Source: CAMBRQ01 sp945870325 (GTDB taxonomy: Bacteria > Bacillota > Clostridia > Lachnospirales > Lachnospiraceae). Taken from it: DNA of 64,000 bases. Below, piece after piece: positions 37,472 to 47,022 of this stretch; the first letter of the stretch is position 1, and each line of letters begins with the position of its first letter. The translations under genes and the position numbers were made by a program. Location of the stretch: contig NZ_JBNPMC010000001.1 of assembly GCF_050313795.1 (NCBI RefSeq), forward strand, positions 248,001-312,000, given 5' to 3'. The notes beneath the pieces are model-generated. The model made no database searches. It was given only the letters and a program-made list of their open reading frames with translations, and was not told the origin of the DNA.

Positions 37472-38281
37472 ATGGATTATCAGATTCTCGCACTGGACTT
37501 AGACGGCACTCTTACCAATTCTAAGAAAGAGATCTCTAGGCCCACGTTAGAAGCATTGATCGATATACAAAAAAACGGGAAAAAAGTAGTACTTGCAAGC
37601 GGACGCCCCACGAACGGCGTCCTTCCCCTTGCCAAAGAACTTCATCTGGAGGAATACGGAAGTTATATCCTGTCCTTTAACGGCGGACGCATCACGGACT
37701 GCCGAAGCGGTCAGGTGATCTACAATAAAGTTCTTCCTGAAAATGTTGCCGCCCCTCTGTTCCATATTGCGAAGAAATATACCGGAATCGATATCATCGG
37801 CTATACTTCCGACTCCCTACTGTCCGGAATCAATCCGAACCAGTACAGCGAACTGGAGTCCCGAATCAACCATATGCCGATTATTCGGGTGGAAGACTTT
37901 CCTTCTTATTTCGAAAAATCCCCGAATAAATTCCTACTTACCGGCGAGCCACAGATTATCCAACGCGTGAAAGAAGAAGCCATCGATTACTTCCACTCTT
38001 ACCTGTATATCTATTGCTCCGATCCATTTTTCTTGGAGATCATGCCACCGGGAATTGATAAAGCGCATTCCCTGCTGAAACTTCTTGCCAGTATCGGACT
38101 GACTTCCGATGAGATGATCTGCTGCGGAGATGGATATAATGATCTTACTATGATCGAGACTGCAGGCTTGGGCGTAGCGATGGCGAATGCACAGCCTCCG
38201 GTGTTGGAAAAAGCTGATTATATTACGAAGTCTAATGATGAAGACGGAGTACTGCATGTGATTAACGAATTCATGCGATAA
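37472..38281 (+). CDS. Cof-type HAD-IIB hydrolase
   Basis: A 269-residue cytoplasmic phosphatase. ALDLDGTLTNSKKEI has the nucleophile Asp, VLASGRPTNGV the second motif, IMPPGIDKAHSLL the Lys motif and CCGDGYNDLTMIETAG the metal-binding acids. Family members dephosphorylate sugar phosphates or flavin precursors; the substrate is not predictable. Confidence 0.9.
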   Translation: MDYQILALDLDGTLTNSKKEISRPTLEALIDIQKNGKKVVLASGRPTNGVLPLAKELHLEEYGSYILSFNGGRITDCRSGQVIYNKVLPENVAAPLFHIAKKYTGIDIIGYTSDSLLSGINPNQYSELESRINHMPIIRVEDFPSYFEKSPNKFLLTGEPQIIQRVKEEAIDYFHSYLYIYCSDPFFLEIMPPGIDKAHSLLKLLASIGLTSDEMICCGDGYNDLTMIETAGLGVAMANAQPPVLEKADYITKSNDEDGVLHVINEFMR

Positions 38282-38293
38282 ATATAACACACA

Positions 38294-38319
38294 CAGATTC
38301 GTAATCTATTACGAATCTG
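38294..38319. terminator. Hairpin between convergent genes
   Basis: CAGATTCGTAAT (38294-38305) pairs perfectly with 38308-38319, with a 2-nt loop and a weak T-tail. It sits 3-12 nt from the stops of the convergent HAD and radical SAM genes. Confidence 0.6.
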
Positions 38320-38322
38320 CTT

Positions 38323-39249
38323 CTATACGCCTTCCCCATCGAATTCCGGGATAAAACTCTCCGATGCCACTTCCCCCTCCTGGATGAATCCGCACTCGAC
38401 GCCTAGTTCCATGGCATAATCCACCACTCGTTCGTACTCTCTCTTGGTTACCTTTCTTGCAAGCAACGGATCATCCTTTACCTGTTCCATAGGCGTATAC
38501 TGATTCATAATGCTGATCATAATCCGCTCACCATAGGTCTCATACAGATACCGGATCACCGCCTTAGCGTTCTTCACATGCCCTGGAAGCACGAGATGAC
38601 GGACAATGACGCCACGCTTCATCCGTCCCGTCTTCTCATCGAACTTCAGGCTTCCCACCTGACTTACCATCTCTTCCAACGCCTCTTTTGCATATGCAGG
38701 ATAATCCGGCGCATGAGAATACTTCTTCGCCAGTTCTTCTTCCATATATTTAAAATCCGGCAGGTAGATATCTACATACCCTTTAAGCATCTGAATCGTC
38801 TCCGTTTTCTCATATCCACTCGTATTATACACGATCGGAAGCCTCAAGCCCTCCTGCTTCGCCATATCGAGCGCCTCAGTTATCTGGGGGACATAATGTG
38901 TCGGCGTTACCAGATTGATATTATTTGCCCCTTGCTCCTGCAGTTCCAAAAATATCCTGGCAAGCCGTTTTACACTGATAGGCTTTCCCACTTTCGACCT
39001 GGCAATGCTATAGTTCTGGCAAAAGACACATCCCATATTGCACCCGGAGAAAAACACTGTCCCCGATCCTTCTTTTCCTGAGATACAGGTCTCCTCCCAC
39101 ATATGCAGCGCCGCCCTCGCAACCACAAGTTCCCCTGTCTCCTGGCAATATCCTCTCTGTCCTTTCCTGCGGTTCACTTTGCAGTTTCGCGGACACAGGC
39201 AGCACTCCTGCATGATACGCTTGCTCCACGCAGTTCTATCCATACACAT
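38323..39249 (-). CDS. Radical SAM protein, PflX/pyruvate formate-lyase activase-like
   Basis: A 308-residue radical SAM protein with a cysteine-rich N-terminus (CCLCPRNCKVNR, then GYCQE). The cluster motif FSGCNMGCVFCQNY has spacing CxxxCxxC. NNINLVTPTHYVPQI and LVLPGHVKNAKAVIRYLY follow. The family (COG1313) has no proven substrate despite its resemblance to glycyl-radical activases. It is transcribed alone after the nested repeat at 39.4-39.6 kb. Confidence 0.88.
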   Translation of the reverse strand: MCMDRTAWSKRIMQECCLCPRNCKVNRRKGQRGYCQETGELVVARAALHMWEETCISGKEGSGTVFFSGCNMGCVFCQNYSIARSKVGKPISVKRLARIFLELQEQGANNINLVTPTHYVPQITEALDMAKQEGLRLPIVYNTSGYEKTETIQMLKGYVDIYLPDFKYMEEELAKKYSHAPDYPAYAKEALEEMVSQVGSLKFDEKTGRMKRGVIVRHLVLPGHVKNAKAVIRYLYETYGERIMISIMNQYTPMEQVKDDPLLARKVTKREYERVVDYAMELGVECGFIQEGEVASESFIPEFDGEGV

Positions 39250-39382
39250 GCTCCACTCCTTCTCCCCATACTATCTCCCCCATAATACCACTCTTCCCCA
39301 CTCCAAACAATTCCCCACTCCCCCAAAGTTTTCCTCGACAATCCCACTCCCCCACACACTCTCTTTCTCGTTGTCCCCTTTA

Positions 39383-39623
39383 AGGTTATTATTATATCCT
39401 TTGCTAATAAACAGCAGTTCTGAGAAGCGAGATGTTCCTAAGCAAACAATTCAGGGGTGCTCTTAATGGAGGCGAAATCCACTGCTTACGAAGACTTAAG
39501 CACGAAGGCTCTCCTGAGTGCTTTAGTCGCAGTTAGCAGTTAGTTCGCCGGAATGTTATCCCGTTTGCGTGGAATATCTCGCTTCTCAGAACTGCGTCCA
39601 CTTGTCAAATATAAAAATAACCT
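39383..39623. repeat. Large nested inverted-repeat element with terminal repeats
   Basis: Terminal arms 39383-39397 and 39609-39623 match with two mismatches. Inside, GCAGTTCTGAGAAGCGAGAT (39414-39433) pairs perfectly with 39576-39595. Within this come GCAAAC/GTTTGC (39442-39447/39563-39568), GGCGAA/TTCGCC (39471-39476/39543-39548) and ACTTAAGCAC/GTGCTTTAGT (39494-39503/39518-39527, one mismatch). The whole can fold into one long branched hairpin with no reading frame. It fills most of the gap from xylB to the radical SAM gene. A MITE-like element or a structured 3' RNA of xylB are both possible. Confidence 0.7.
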
Positions 39624-41102
39624 CTAAAACAACCTCTTATTGGCATGATAGATTTCCTTAAATCTTAAAAATTCCTCTTCATACTTCTTCACATTTTCAA
39701 GAATCGGCTCCGTAACTTCCTCATTCAGTTTCACCATACTCTCACAAGCCTCTTCATAATCCCGGAAATACCCGCTTCCTACCGCAGCCGTCATCGCAGC
39801 CCCGATACTAGCCTGCTCCTTCCCCTGATTCGTATAGATCGGGCAATTATACATATCCGCCTGAATCTGTCTGAACAACGGGCTCTTAGCCCCGCCGCCC
39901 GCTGCAATCACACGATCCGCCGTAATTCCAAGCGACTGGAAGATCGCGTACGACTCCTTCATGCTATAGACAATTCCCTCCATCGTACTGCGAATCAGAT
40001 GTGCCTTCGTATGCTTCAGCGTCATTCCAAGATATACGGCCTTCGCATCCGGATCGTTGTGCGGTGTCCGTTCACCATTCAGGTATGGAAGGAATAATAA
40101 CCCTTCACTTCCCGCCGGAATCTTCTCTGCAATTGCCGTCATATCATCAAAACTTCCGTACTCCAAAATGTTATTCTTAAGCCACTTAAGTGCAACTCCT
40201 CCGCTTAGATGCGCTCCCATGATACTCCATAACGTCTCCCCGCCATGGCACCAGGTATTCGTCCGAAGCGACGGATCATACAGCGGCGCATCCAATGCAC
40301 AAGTCAGATGGCAGGCAGTTCCAATGGTAGATGCCATTCTTCCACTCTTAATCATTCCATTGCCAAGTTCCATCATCAGAGAATCTCCGCCGCCAAATGC
40401 AACAAAAGTTCCCTTCTTAAGTCCGGTCTGCCCGGCACATTCTTCCGTAATCACACCCGCCTGCTCATATGCCTCATGGCTTTCCACCAGCAGATCTGCC
40501 GAAATTCCTAATTTCTCCAGAATCTCGTATGCCCATGTTCGATGTTTCATATCCCACATACCTGTCGAACTGGCATCTGAAGCATCTGTCCCCCATTCTC
40601 CGCACATCCGGTACCGAATGTAATCTTTCGGCAGCATCACCTTATAGATCTTCTCATAATTCTGTGGTTCATTCTCCTTCACCCACATCAGGGACGGCAG
40701 AAGGAATCCGGCACTTAAGCGATTGCAGAATACCTGGCCGAACTGCTCTTCCGGCACAACTTCATATATCTTCCGAATCGTCTCTCCGGTTCGCTGATCC
40801 GCCCAGATAATTGCATTACGAATTGGTTTGCCGTCTGCATCTACCATAACCAATCCATGCATTTGCCCGGAGTATCCGATTCCTCGGATTCCTTCTCGAA
40901 TCTCAGGTGCTGTTCCAAGCATCTTGCGGATTGCCCGAATCGTCGCCTGCCACAACTGCTCCATATCCTGCTCTGCCTGGTTCAGTTCCGGCTTCATAAT
41001 GTCGTACTCGCACTGTCCCTCTGCGATTGTTCTTCCCAGCGGATCAACCGCAACTGCTCTTACACTAGATGTCCCAAGATCAATTCCTACAAAACATTCC
41101 AT
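39624..41102 (-). CDS. xylB: Xylulokinase (FGGY family)
   Basis: A 492-residue kinase forming xylulose 5-phosphate. GIDLGTSSVRAVAVDPLG is the phosphate-1 loop, GYSGQMHGLVMVD and IIWADQRT mark the sugar site, and AAGGGAKSPLFRQIQADMY is the adenosine motif. It overlaps the upstream aldo/keto reductase gene by 16 nt and forms an operon with it and a GntR regulator. The reductase makes a pentitol or ketose route plausible. Confidence 0.88.
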   Translation of the reverse strand: MECFVGIDLGTSSVRAVAVDPLGRTIAEGQCEYDIMKPELNQAEQDMEQLWQATIRAIRKMLGTAPEIREGIRGIGYSGQMHGLVMVDADGKPIRNAIIWADQRTGETIRKIYEVVPEEQFGQVFCNRLSAGFLLPSLMWVKENEPQNYEKIYKVMLPKDYIRYRMCGEWGTDASDASSTGMWDMKHRTWAYEILEKLGISADLLVESHEAYEQAGVITEECAGQTGLKKGTFVAFGGGDSLMMELGNGMIKSGRMASTIGTACHLTCALDAPLYDPSLRTNTWCHGGETLWSIMGAHLSGGVALKWLKNNILEYGSFDDMTAIAEKIPAGSEGLLFLPYLNGERTPHNDPDAKAVYLGMTLKHTKAHLIRSTMEGIVYSMKESYAIFQSLGITADRVIAAGGGAKSPLFRQIQADMYNCPIYTNQGKEQASIGAAMTAAVGSGYFRDYEEACESMVKLNEEVTEPILENVKKYEEEFLRFKEIYHANKRLF

Positions 41103-42100
41103 GCATCTTCACCATCCCAGATATCCCGCCAGTCCTTCGCGTCTTCCCACAGGAACACCTTTCCCTTGATCAGACGTGCGTTCTTATCTGCCTTTCTTAA
41201 TATCTCCATCTCTTCTTCTGTAAGGAAATCCTCTGTCGTACACTTAAGATTCCCTACATATTCATTTTCATAGATTGAAAATGGAATCGGTACGTGACCT
41301 CTCTGTACCGCCCATTTCACACATATGGTCGCCGGATGACAGTGATGCGCTTTCGCAATCTCTACAAGTTCCGGCATCTCAAATGTCACCACATCTCCTT
41401 CTTCCGTATCACGCTCTGGCCTGCACGGTGATCCCATCGGGCTGTATGCAATCGGAAGAATATCATGTGCCTTGCAGTATTCGAATAACTTCGGCTGCTG
41501 GAATGTTGGGTTGATCTCTACCTCCAGTACCGCCGGTTTGATTCTGCAAAGCGGAAGAACCTGTTCAAGTTTTGTAATCGTCATGTTGGACATTCCAATG
41601 GCTCTTACCAGTCCCAGGTCTACAAGCCTCTCCATCTGCCTCCATACCGTCATATATTCCTCTACGGTAAATGGAACCGCATCCGGGTTGCGCCCAGTAA
41701 GATGTGCTCCCGGAGCATGATAGTTCGGGAACGGCCAATGTACCATATAGATATCCACATAGTCCAACTGCAAATCTCTCAGACTCTGCGCACACGCCAC
41801 CAGGACATCTCCCTTCCCGTGCATATCATTCCACACCTTCGTCATGATTGTCAGATCCTGCCTCTGTACGATTCCATCTGCGAACGCTCTTGCATACACT
41901 TCTCCAATGGCTTTCTCATTGCCATAAGCCGCCGCTCCGTCAAAAAGACGATAACCTGCTCTGATCGCTCCGTACACCGCATCGGCCACCTCTTCGGATG
42001 TGAATCGGTCATTCCCGAATGTCCCCATACCAATTCCGGGAATGATCATTCCATTGTTCAGTTTTCTCTGAGGAACCAGAGATGGATTCACTGTCTCCAT
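41087..42100 (-). CDS. Aldo/keto reductase
   Basis: A 337-residue NAD(P)H-dependent carbonyl reductase with the tetrad residues in YRLFDGAAAYGNE (Asp, Tyr), IMTKVW (Lys) and IYMVHWPFP (His). GIGMSNMTITKLEQVL lies on strand 6. The Gly in FDGAAAYG replaces the usual Thr. It sits between a GntR gene and xylB, so reduction or oxidation of a pentose or its derivative is likely. Confidence 0.9.
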   Translation of the reverse strand: METVNPSLVPQRKLNNGMIIPGIGMGTFGNDRFTSEEVADAVYGAIRAGYRLFDGAAAYGNEKAIGEVYARAFADGIVQRQDLTIMTKVWNDMHGKGDVLVACAQSLRDLQLDYVDIYMVHWPFPNYHAPGAHLTGRNPDAVPFTVEEYMTVWRQMERLVDLGLVRAIGMSNMTITKLEQVLPLCRIKPAVLEVEINPTFQQPKLFEYCKAHDILPIAYSPMGSPCRPERDTEEGDVVTFEMPELVEIAKAHHCHPATICVKWAVQRGHVPIPFSIYENEYVGNLKCTTEDFLTEEEMEILRKADKNARLIKGKVFLWEDAKDWRDIWDGEDAWNVL

Positions 42101-42154
42101 ACGCTACCTCCTTGTCTTCCTATCATCTTTATCTTCATTGCCTTGCTGACATTT

Positions 42155-43189
42155 CTATTTTAGCTTCCCTTTTACCTGCCAATCTTTGGCCTTCCATGCA
42201 GATCTTTCCTCTGCCTGGATCTCCAACTGCCGATAGATCCGTTTTGCCGTTGCCCGCAAATCCTGATTATAGATATCCACCGGATAACGTTCTGATCCTT
42301 CAAAATCATCAATCACCGCAAGGGCTATCTTTCCCTCTTCCAAGAATCCTGCCTGCAGAAGCCTCTCTGCCGTCTGCTGCCCAATCTCACCAGTCCCACA
42401 CAAGAACAGACCTTCTTCCATCCCCGAAGCCTTCTCCTCCACTGCCTTCAGCGCTTCTTCAGACATCCTCCTGTCACGCCGCCAAGGCGCATGTAATATC
42501 TCTGCCTCAGGATGCAGTCCCCGGAACGCTTCTTCCCTCTTTCTTACATTGCTGATCTCCTGATTATCCCAGCCAATATACACATACTCCTGATGCTGCT
42601 TTTTCTGACAGTCAAGCAAAACCTTTACTGCATCCTCATTATCCAGGAATACACTGTCTGCATAGGGAAATGCATTATCCGTATCGAAAAATACCAGATT
42701 CATCCCAATACTTCTCAAACGCAGTAATTTTTCCGGGTCAATCTTCTGGTCATCCTGCCACACAACCGCATTTCTGATATTCTTACTGTACAGCCGGTAC
42801 AGACAATCTTCCAAAGACGTATGCTCCGGCACTTCTACATACAGCATCAGACCCTCCCGCTCCCAGACACATTTCTGGAAGTCTGCGATAAACCTGGCAA
42901 AAAACGGGTTCTTGGATGGCGCAACTACTCCAATCATATCCAGCATATTATGATTGCCGTAATTCTTAAGCGTTACCCGTGTCCCATTACCCACTTCACG
43001 CACAATCAGTTCTTCCGCCTCCAGAAGTTCCAATGCTTTTCTCACCGTAATTCTGCTGACTTCGTAATCCTGGGCAAGCTGACGCTCCGAAGGAATCTTC
43101 TCGCCATTCTTGTAGACACCTTCATAGATCTGACGGCAGATGTCATTCTTTAGATCGATATACCTTAATTCTGTTATCTCCGAATTCAC
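42155..43189 (-). CDS. GntR-type repressor with LacI-like sugar-binding domain (AraR-like)
   Basis: A 344-residue protein with an N-terminal GntR winged helix (KIPSERQLAQDYEVSRITVRKAL, about residues 32-54) and a periplasmic-binding-type effector domain (MIGVVAPSKNPFFARFI onward). The architecture is that of AraR. It heads the operon with the reductase and xylB and overlaps a perfect palindrome on its own promoter. Confidence 0.88.
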   Translation of the reverse strand: MNSEITELRYIDLKNDICRQIYEGVYKNGEKIPSERQLAQDYEVSRITVRKALELLEAEELIVREVGNGTRVTLKNYGNHNMLDMIGVVAPSKNPFFARFIADFQKCVWEREGLMLYVEVPEHTSLEDCLYRLYSKNIRNAVVWQDDQKIDPEKLLRLRSIGMNLVFFDTDNAFPYADSVFLDNEDAVKVLLDCQKKQHQEYVYIGWDNQEISNVRKREEAFRGLHPEAEILHAPWRRDRRMSEEALKAVEEKASGMEEGLFLCGTGEIGQQTAERLLQAGFLEEGKIALAVIDDFEGSERYPVDIYNQDLRATAKRIYRQLEIQAEERSAWKAKDWQVKGKLK

Positions 43190-43227
43190 AAGTCCCCTCC
43201 TTTCCTGATACTTCCATAGTTTCCCTT

Positions 43228-43262
43228 TAATGGTATTATATCATAATACCATTATGTGTCAA
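43228..43262 (-). promoter_or_regulatory. Promoter and operator of the GntR-reductase-xylB operon
   Basis: On the minus strand TTGACA (43257-43262) and TATAAT (43235-43240) are 16 bp apart. TAATGGTATTAT (43228-43239) and its complement (43243-43254) form a perfect 12-bp inverted repeat with a 3-bp centre covering the -10 box and spacer. This is the expected layout of an autorepressor site. Confidence 0.75.
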
Positions 43263-43525
43263 CCTATAACTCCCGATATTAGCGAAAAATGTCGATAAAA
43301 TCAAGGAATTTCCTTGAACATAAAGGCTGACATTTTTAAAGATGCATGCTATAATTCAAACAAGCATTATTTTTCTAAACATTCTATATGACAAAGTCAT
43401 TCCAAATTCTAATGATATTTATAATCTTAGAAAATTCGATGCTTAATCACAGACCCAAGAACAGCAGAGAGGATTCTAAGAAGAATGAAAGAGTCCTCTT
43501 ATATCCCAAAAAAGGAGGACCATGA

Positions 43526-44452
43526 ATGACGGAAGACCAAAGAATCATACAGGCAGCGAATGAGATTGTCACGCATCACAAAGTAATCGGCATGCCACTG
43601 CGTGCTTATAAAGACAGAATCTTTCGCATGATATTCAAAGAAAAACGGGAATTGCTCGAACTTTACAATGCCATGAATGGAACCAGTTATACCAATGAGG
43701 ATGATCTAATTGTAACAACGTTAGAAAATGCAATTTATCTAGGCATGAAAAATGACATATCTTTTATGCTTTACGACCAGTTGACATTGTATGAACACCA
43801 ATCCACCAAGAATCCCAACATGCCATTACGGGATTTACTGTACGTAGCAGATGTCTATTCTAATCTGACAAAAGATAAAAATCTATATAGTTCTACTCTA
43901 GTAAAGATACCAGAGCCAAAGTTTGTCGTATTCTATAACGGAATAGAATCTATGGAAGAACGCCGAGAATTAAAACTCTCAGATGCATATGAAATAAAAA
44001 GCGAGAATCCAGACCTGGAATTAAAAGTAACTGAGTTGAATATCAATTCGGGATATAATGAAGAATTAATGAATAAATGTCAAACACTGCGAGAGTACAT
44101 GATCCTGGTATCCAAGATTCGGAATTACAGTCAAGAAATGCCCTTTGCAGAAGCTGTAGAATATGCCGTAGACGAATGTATCAACGAAGATATTTTAGCG
44201 GAATTTTTACGAAAGAACAAAAACGAGGTAATCAAAGTGAGCATATATGAATATAACGAAGAACGCCATCTTCAACAGGAACGTGATGAAGCATGGCAGG
44301 AAGGCAACAAAACCGGCAAAAAACTAGGTGAAGAGCGTGTTAACAAACTTCACTACCATCTTATAGAAGATAATCGTATACAAGATTTGAAACATTCCAT
44401 CGAAGATGAAGCATATCAGGAACACTTAATGGAAGAATACGGAATTGAATAG
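43526..44452 (+). CDS. Rpn-family recombination-promoting nuclease (PD-(D/E)XK type)
   Basis: A 308-residue protein of the Rpn/transposase_31-like family. The nuclease core is around KNDISFMLYDQLTLYEHQST, with the catalytic Asp and the E-x-Q strand, and the family N-terminus reads AYKDRIFRMIFKEKRELLELYN. The C-terminus is highly charged (EERHLQQERDEAWQEG). These proteins are DNA endonucleases linked to horizontal transfer and phage defence. It is a single-gene unit behind a 336-nt gap and AAAGGAGG. Many copies per genome are common in Lachnospiraceae. Confidence 0.85.
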   Translation: MTEDQRIIQAANEIVTHHKVIGMPLRAYKDRIFRMIFKEKRELLELYNAMNGTSYTNEDDLIVTTLENAIYLGMKNDISFMLYDQLTLYEHQSTKNPNMPLRDLLYVADVYSNLTKDKNLYSSTLVKIPEPKFVVFYNGIESMEERRELKLSDAYEIKSENPDLELKVTELNINSGYNEELMNKCQTLREYMILVSKIRNYSQEMPFAEAVEYAVDECINEDILAEFLRKNKNEVIKVSIYEYNEERHLQQERDEAWQEGNKTGKKLGEERVNKLHYHLIEDNRIQDLKHSIEDEAYQEHLMEEYGIE

Positions 44453-44529
44453 AGAGTGTACGGCGCAGGACTCCGGCTGGCATCCCCTCAAGCATCCTCC
44501 CTCGCCGTTCACTTCTAATCTCTCATTTT

Positions 44530-46005
44530 CTACCTAAGAACCCCCTTGAATTCCTCATATGCCGCATCCCAAGCCTCTGCATCCCGCGGCTCATACGACA
44601 TCACATTCTCGGAATTCGCAACAATTCGCCTTGCCTCTTTAATATCCTTGATCTCGCCCAGCGCCATAAACTGAACCGCCAGATTTCCAAGCGCCGTTGC
44701 TTCCACCGGACCTGCCATCACTTCACAATGATTGGCACAAGCCGTCATCTGGCAAAGCATCTTGCTTTGAATCCCCCCACCAATCATATGGATTCTGTGA
44801 TACTTTTTATCCAGACAGAATTCAATCTTCTCCAGAACGTTCCTATATTTTAAAGCAAGACTCTGATTAATGCAGCACACGATCTCACCTACGGTCTTAG
44901 GAACCGGCTGTCCTGTCTTTTGGCAGAATTCCCGGATTCTTCTTGGCATGTTGCCTGCGGGTACGAATTCTGGTGCATCTACATCGATATAACTTCTAAA
45001 AGGCTTTGCTTTTGCCGCCATCTGCTCCAGTTCACCAAAACTATATTCCTGCCCTTCGCGAATCCACTGACGCCGGCATTCCTGAACCATCCATAAGCCA
45101 GTGATATTTTTCAGGAAATTCACCTTGCCGCCATAACTTCCTTCATTTGTCACGCTCAGTTCCAGAGATCTCTTGCCAATCGCAGGTTCTGATAATTCTG
45201 TACCATAGAGACTCCAGGTGCCACAACTGATGAAGATGAAGTCCTCCTCCTGAGTCGGCACCGCAACAGATGCGCTTTGTGTATCGTGAGACGCCACCGC
45301 AATCACTTTCTTGGAATCAATGGACAACTCCTCGCAGATCTCTGGTTTCAACTCTCCGATCACCGTCCCGCTTTCAATCACCTCCGGGAAGAAATCCTCC
45401 TTAAGTTCCAGGGCATCCGCCACCTCTTTCGACCATTGTTTATTACGGATATCATACATGGAAGAGGTCGTTGCCATGGTATACTCTGACTTCTGATTCC
45501 CCGTAAGGAAATACCCTAACAGATCCGGTGTAAATAAGAACTTCTTCGCTCGTTCCAGCATCCACGGACGCTTCTCCCTCAATGCATTCATCTGGAAAAT
45601 TGTATTAAAATACATGAATTCATTTCCTGTAATCTCATAGAGGCGCTCTTTGGAAATCTTGGAAAATACATCTTCGATCATCCCCTGGGTCCGGTCATCC
45701 CTGTAATGGATTGCATTCTCCAGCAGTTCCCCATGTTCATCCAACAGAGCAAAGTCTACTCCCCAGGTGTCAATTCCGATACTTTCAAAATCCCCACACC
45801 TTTTTGCCTTGATCATCCCCTGCTTTATCTCATAAAACTGCCGCAGTGTATCCCAATACATGGTTCCGTTTACGGTCACCGGATCATTGGAGAATCTATG
45901 TACTTCCTTCATAGCGATCTTGCCATCTTCCAACGTTCCCAGAATCGCACGTCCACTGGATGCGCCAAAATCAAATGCCAGTACGCTCTTCGCCTTCTCT
46001 CCCAT
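44530..46005 (-). CDS. rhaB: Rhamnulokinase
   Basis: A 491-residue FGGY kinase that phosphorylates L-rhamnulose. LAFDFGASSGRAILG is the phosphate loop of the RhaB branch. FESIGIDTWGVDFALLDEHG and HDTQSASVAVPTQEEDFIFISCGTWSL (about residues 239-265) are also typical of RhaB. It is downstream of a class II aldolase gene on the same strand, so the pair can convert rhamnulose (or fuculose) to dihydroxyacetone phosphate and lactaldehyde. No rhaA isomerase is in view. Confidence 0.9.
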   Translation of the reverse strand: MGEKAKSVLAFDFGASSGRAILGTLEDGKIAMKEVHRFSNDPVTVNGTMYWDTLRQFYEIKQGMIKAKRCGDFESIGIDTWGVDFALLDEHGELLENAIHYRDDRTQGMIEDVFSKISKERLYEITGNEFMYFNTIFQMNALREKRPWMLERAKKFLFTPDLLGYFLTGNQKSEYTMATTSSMYDIRNKQWSKEVADALELKEDFFPEVIESGTVIGELKPEICEELSIDSKKVIAVASHDTQSASVAVPTQEEDFIFISCGTWSLYGTELSEPAIGKRSLELSVTNEGSYGGKVNFLKNITGLWMVQECRRQWIREGQEYSFGELEQMAAKAKPFRSYIDVDAPEFVPAGNMPRRIREFCQKTGQPVPKTVGEIVCCINQSLALKYRNVLEKIEFCLDKKYHRIHMIGGGIQSKMLCQMTACANHCEVMAGPVEATALGNLAVQFMALGEIKDIKEARRIVANSENVMSYEPRDAEAWDAAYEEFKGVLR

Positions 46006-46088
46006 ACCACACTCTCCTTCTTCCCTGTACTCATAGTCTCACACAGTAAGGTACCTATGACTAGTTATCTTCGATTCACTATCACTGA

Positions 46089-46763
46089 TTATTTGTCGAT
46101 TCCCGGATGTCTTCCGGTCAGCCCCATCTGTCTCCTGATATCATATAACTGCTCTACTCTCTCCTGACTTAAGATCTGCGGTCCACCCAGCATCTTAGCC
46201 TGATACAGAAGCCTTGCATAGAACTCCAAAGATTCCATCTTATGATATGCATTCAGCAAAGAATCTGAATATGTAAGCGCGCCATGATTCTCTAATAACA
46301 CGGCATCATAGCGTGACAGGAATTCGGCAATGGAATCCGGCACTTCTACGGTAGAAGGAGTTCCGTACTTTGCGATCGGAACGCTGCCAAGCGCAATGAC
46401 TGCTTCCGGCATGATTGGCTCCTCTAGTGGAATACCTGCAATAGCAAATGTTGTTGCATACATCGGGTGTGCATGAACAACAGCATTCACATCCAGTCTC
46501 TCCTTGTAGACTCTCATATGCATCTTAATCTCAGATGATGGACGGAATCCTTCATTTGCCTCCAGTACATTACCTTCACCGTCTACCTTACAGATATACT
46601 CAGGTGTCATGAAACCTTTGCTGACTCCTGTCGGGGTGCACAGATACTCATTGTCATTCAGTTTTACCGAAAAGTTGCCATCATTAGAAGCCACCATTCC
46701 CCGGTCATATACCCGTCTTCCAATCTCGCACATCTCTTTTTTGATGTCTAATTCACTTTTCAT
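46089..46763 (-). CDS. fucA: Class II aldolase, fuculose/rhamnulose-1-phosphate type
   Basis: A protein of about 224 residues with zinc ligands in VVHAHPMYATTFAI and ENHGALTYS and the GNFSVKL substrate loop near the N-terminus. The family cleaves L-fuculose 1-phosphate to lactaldehyde and DHAP. AAGGAGG lies 8 nt before the MKSELD start. Adjacent rhaB means rhamnulose 1-phosphate may be the true substrate despite the FucA-like sequence. Confidence 0.82.
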   Translation of the reverse strand: MKSELDIKKEMCEIGRRVYDRGMVASNDGNFSVKLNDNEYLCTPTGVSKGFMTPEYICKVDGEGNVLEANEGFRPSSEIKMHMRVYKERLDVNAVVHAHPMYATTFAIAGIPLEEPIMPEAVIALGSVPIAKYGTPSTVEVPDSIAEFLSRYDAVLLENHGALTYSDSLLNAYHKMESLEFYARLLYQAKMLGGPQILSQERVEQLYDIRRQMGLTGRHPGIDK

Positions 46764-47022
46764 GTATTCTTCCTCCTTATGTTTCATTTTAGTCGTTCAT
46801 TTTATAAAACAGTTTTATATAATATAGTTATATAATAGCACTGGATAAAAAACTACGCAATATGATATATTGAACAAATCTCATTTCCACTTTTTAGTTA
46901 TATTTACTTTTATTTGTATTTCTATTTTCTGATTTTTCTGATATAATCATTTTAAAATGCATTTCATAAAACCATTTCAAATATTAACCACTATAGTTTT
47001 ATTATTATGAGGAGGAATCATT
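46764..47022. promoter_or_regulatory. Divergent promoter region of aldolase-rhaB and the ROK regulator
   Basis: This AT-rich 259-nt gap contains TTATATAATATAGTTATATAA near 46814-46834, two copies of a self-complementary octamer 13 bp apart. GAGGAGG precedes the ROK gene. It is the likely binding region of the ROK protein. Confidence 0.4.

Noticed and set aside
39411..39595. A known riboswitch upstream of the radical SAM gene
   Set aside because: The conserved stems do not match any riboswitch class I can recall, and the terminal repeats fit a mobile or palindromic element better.
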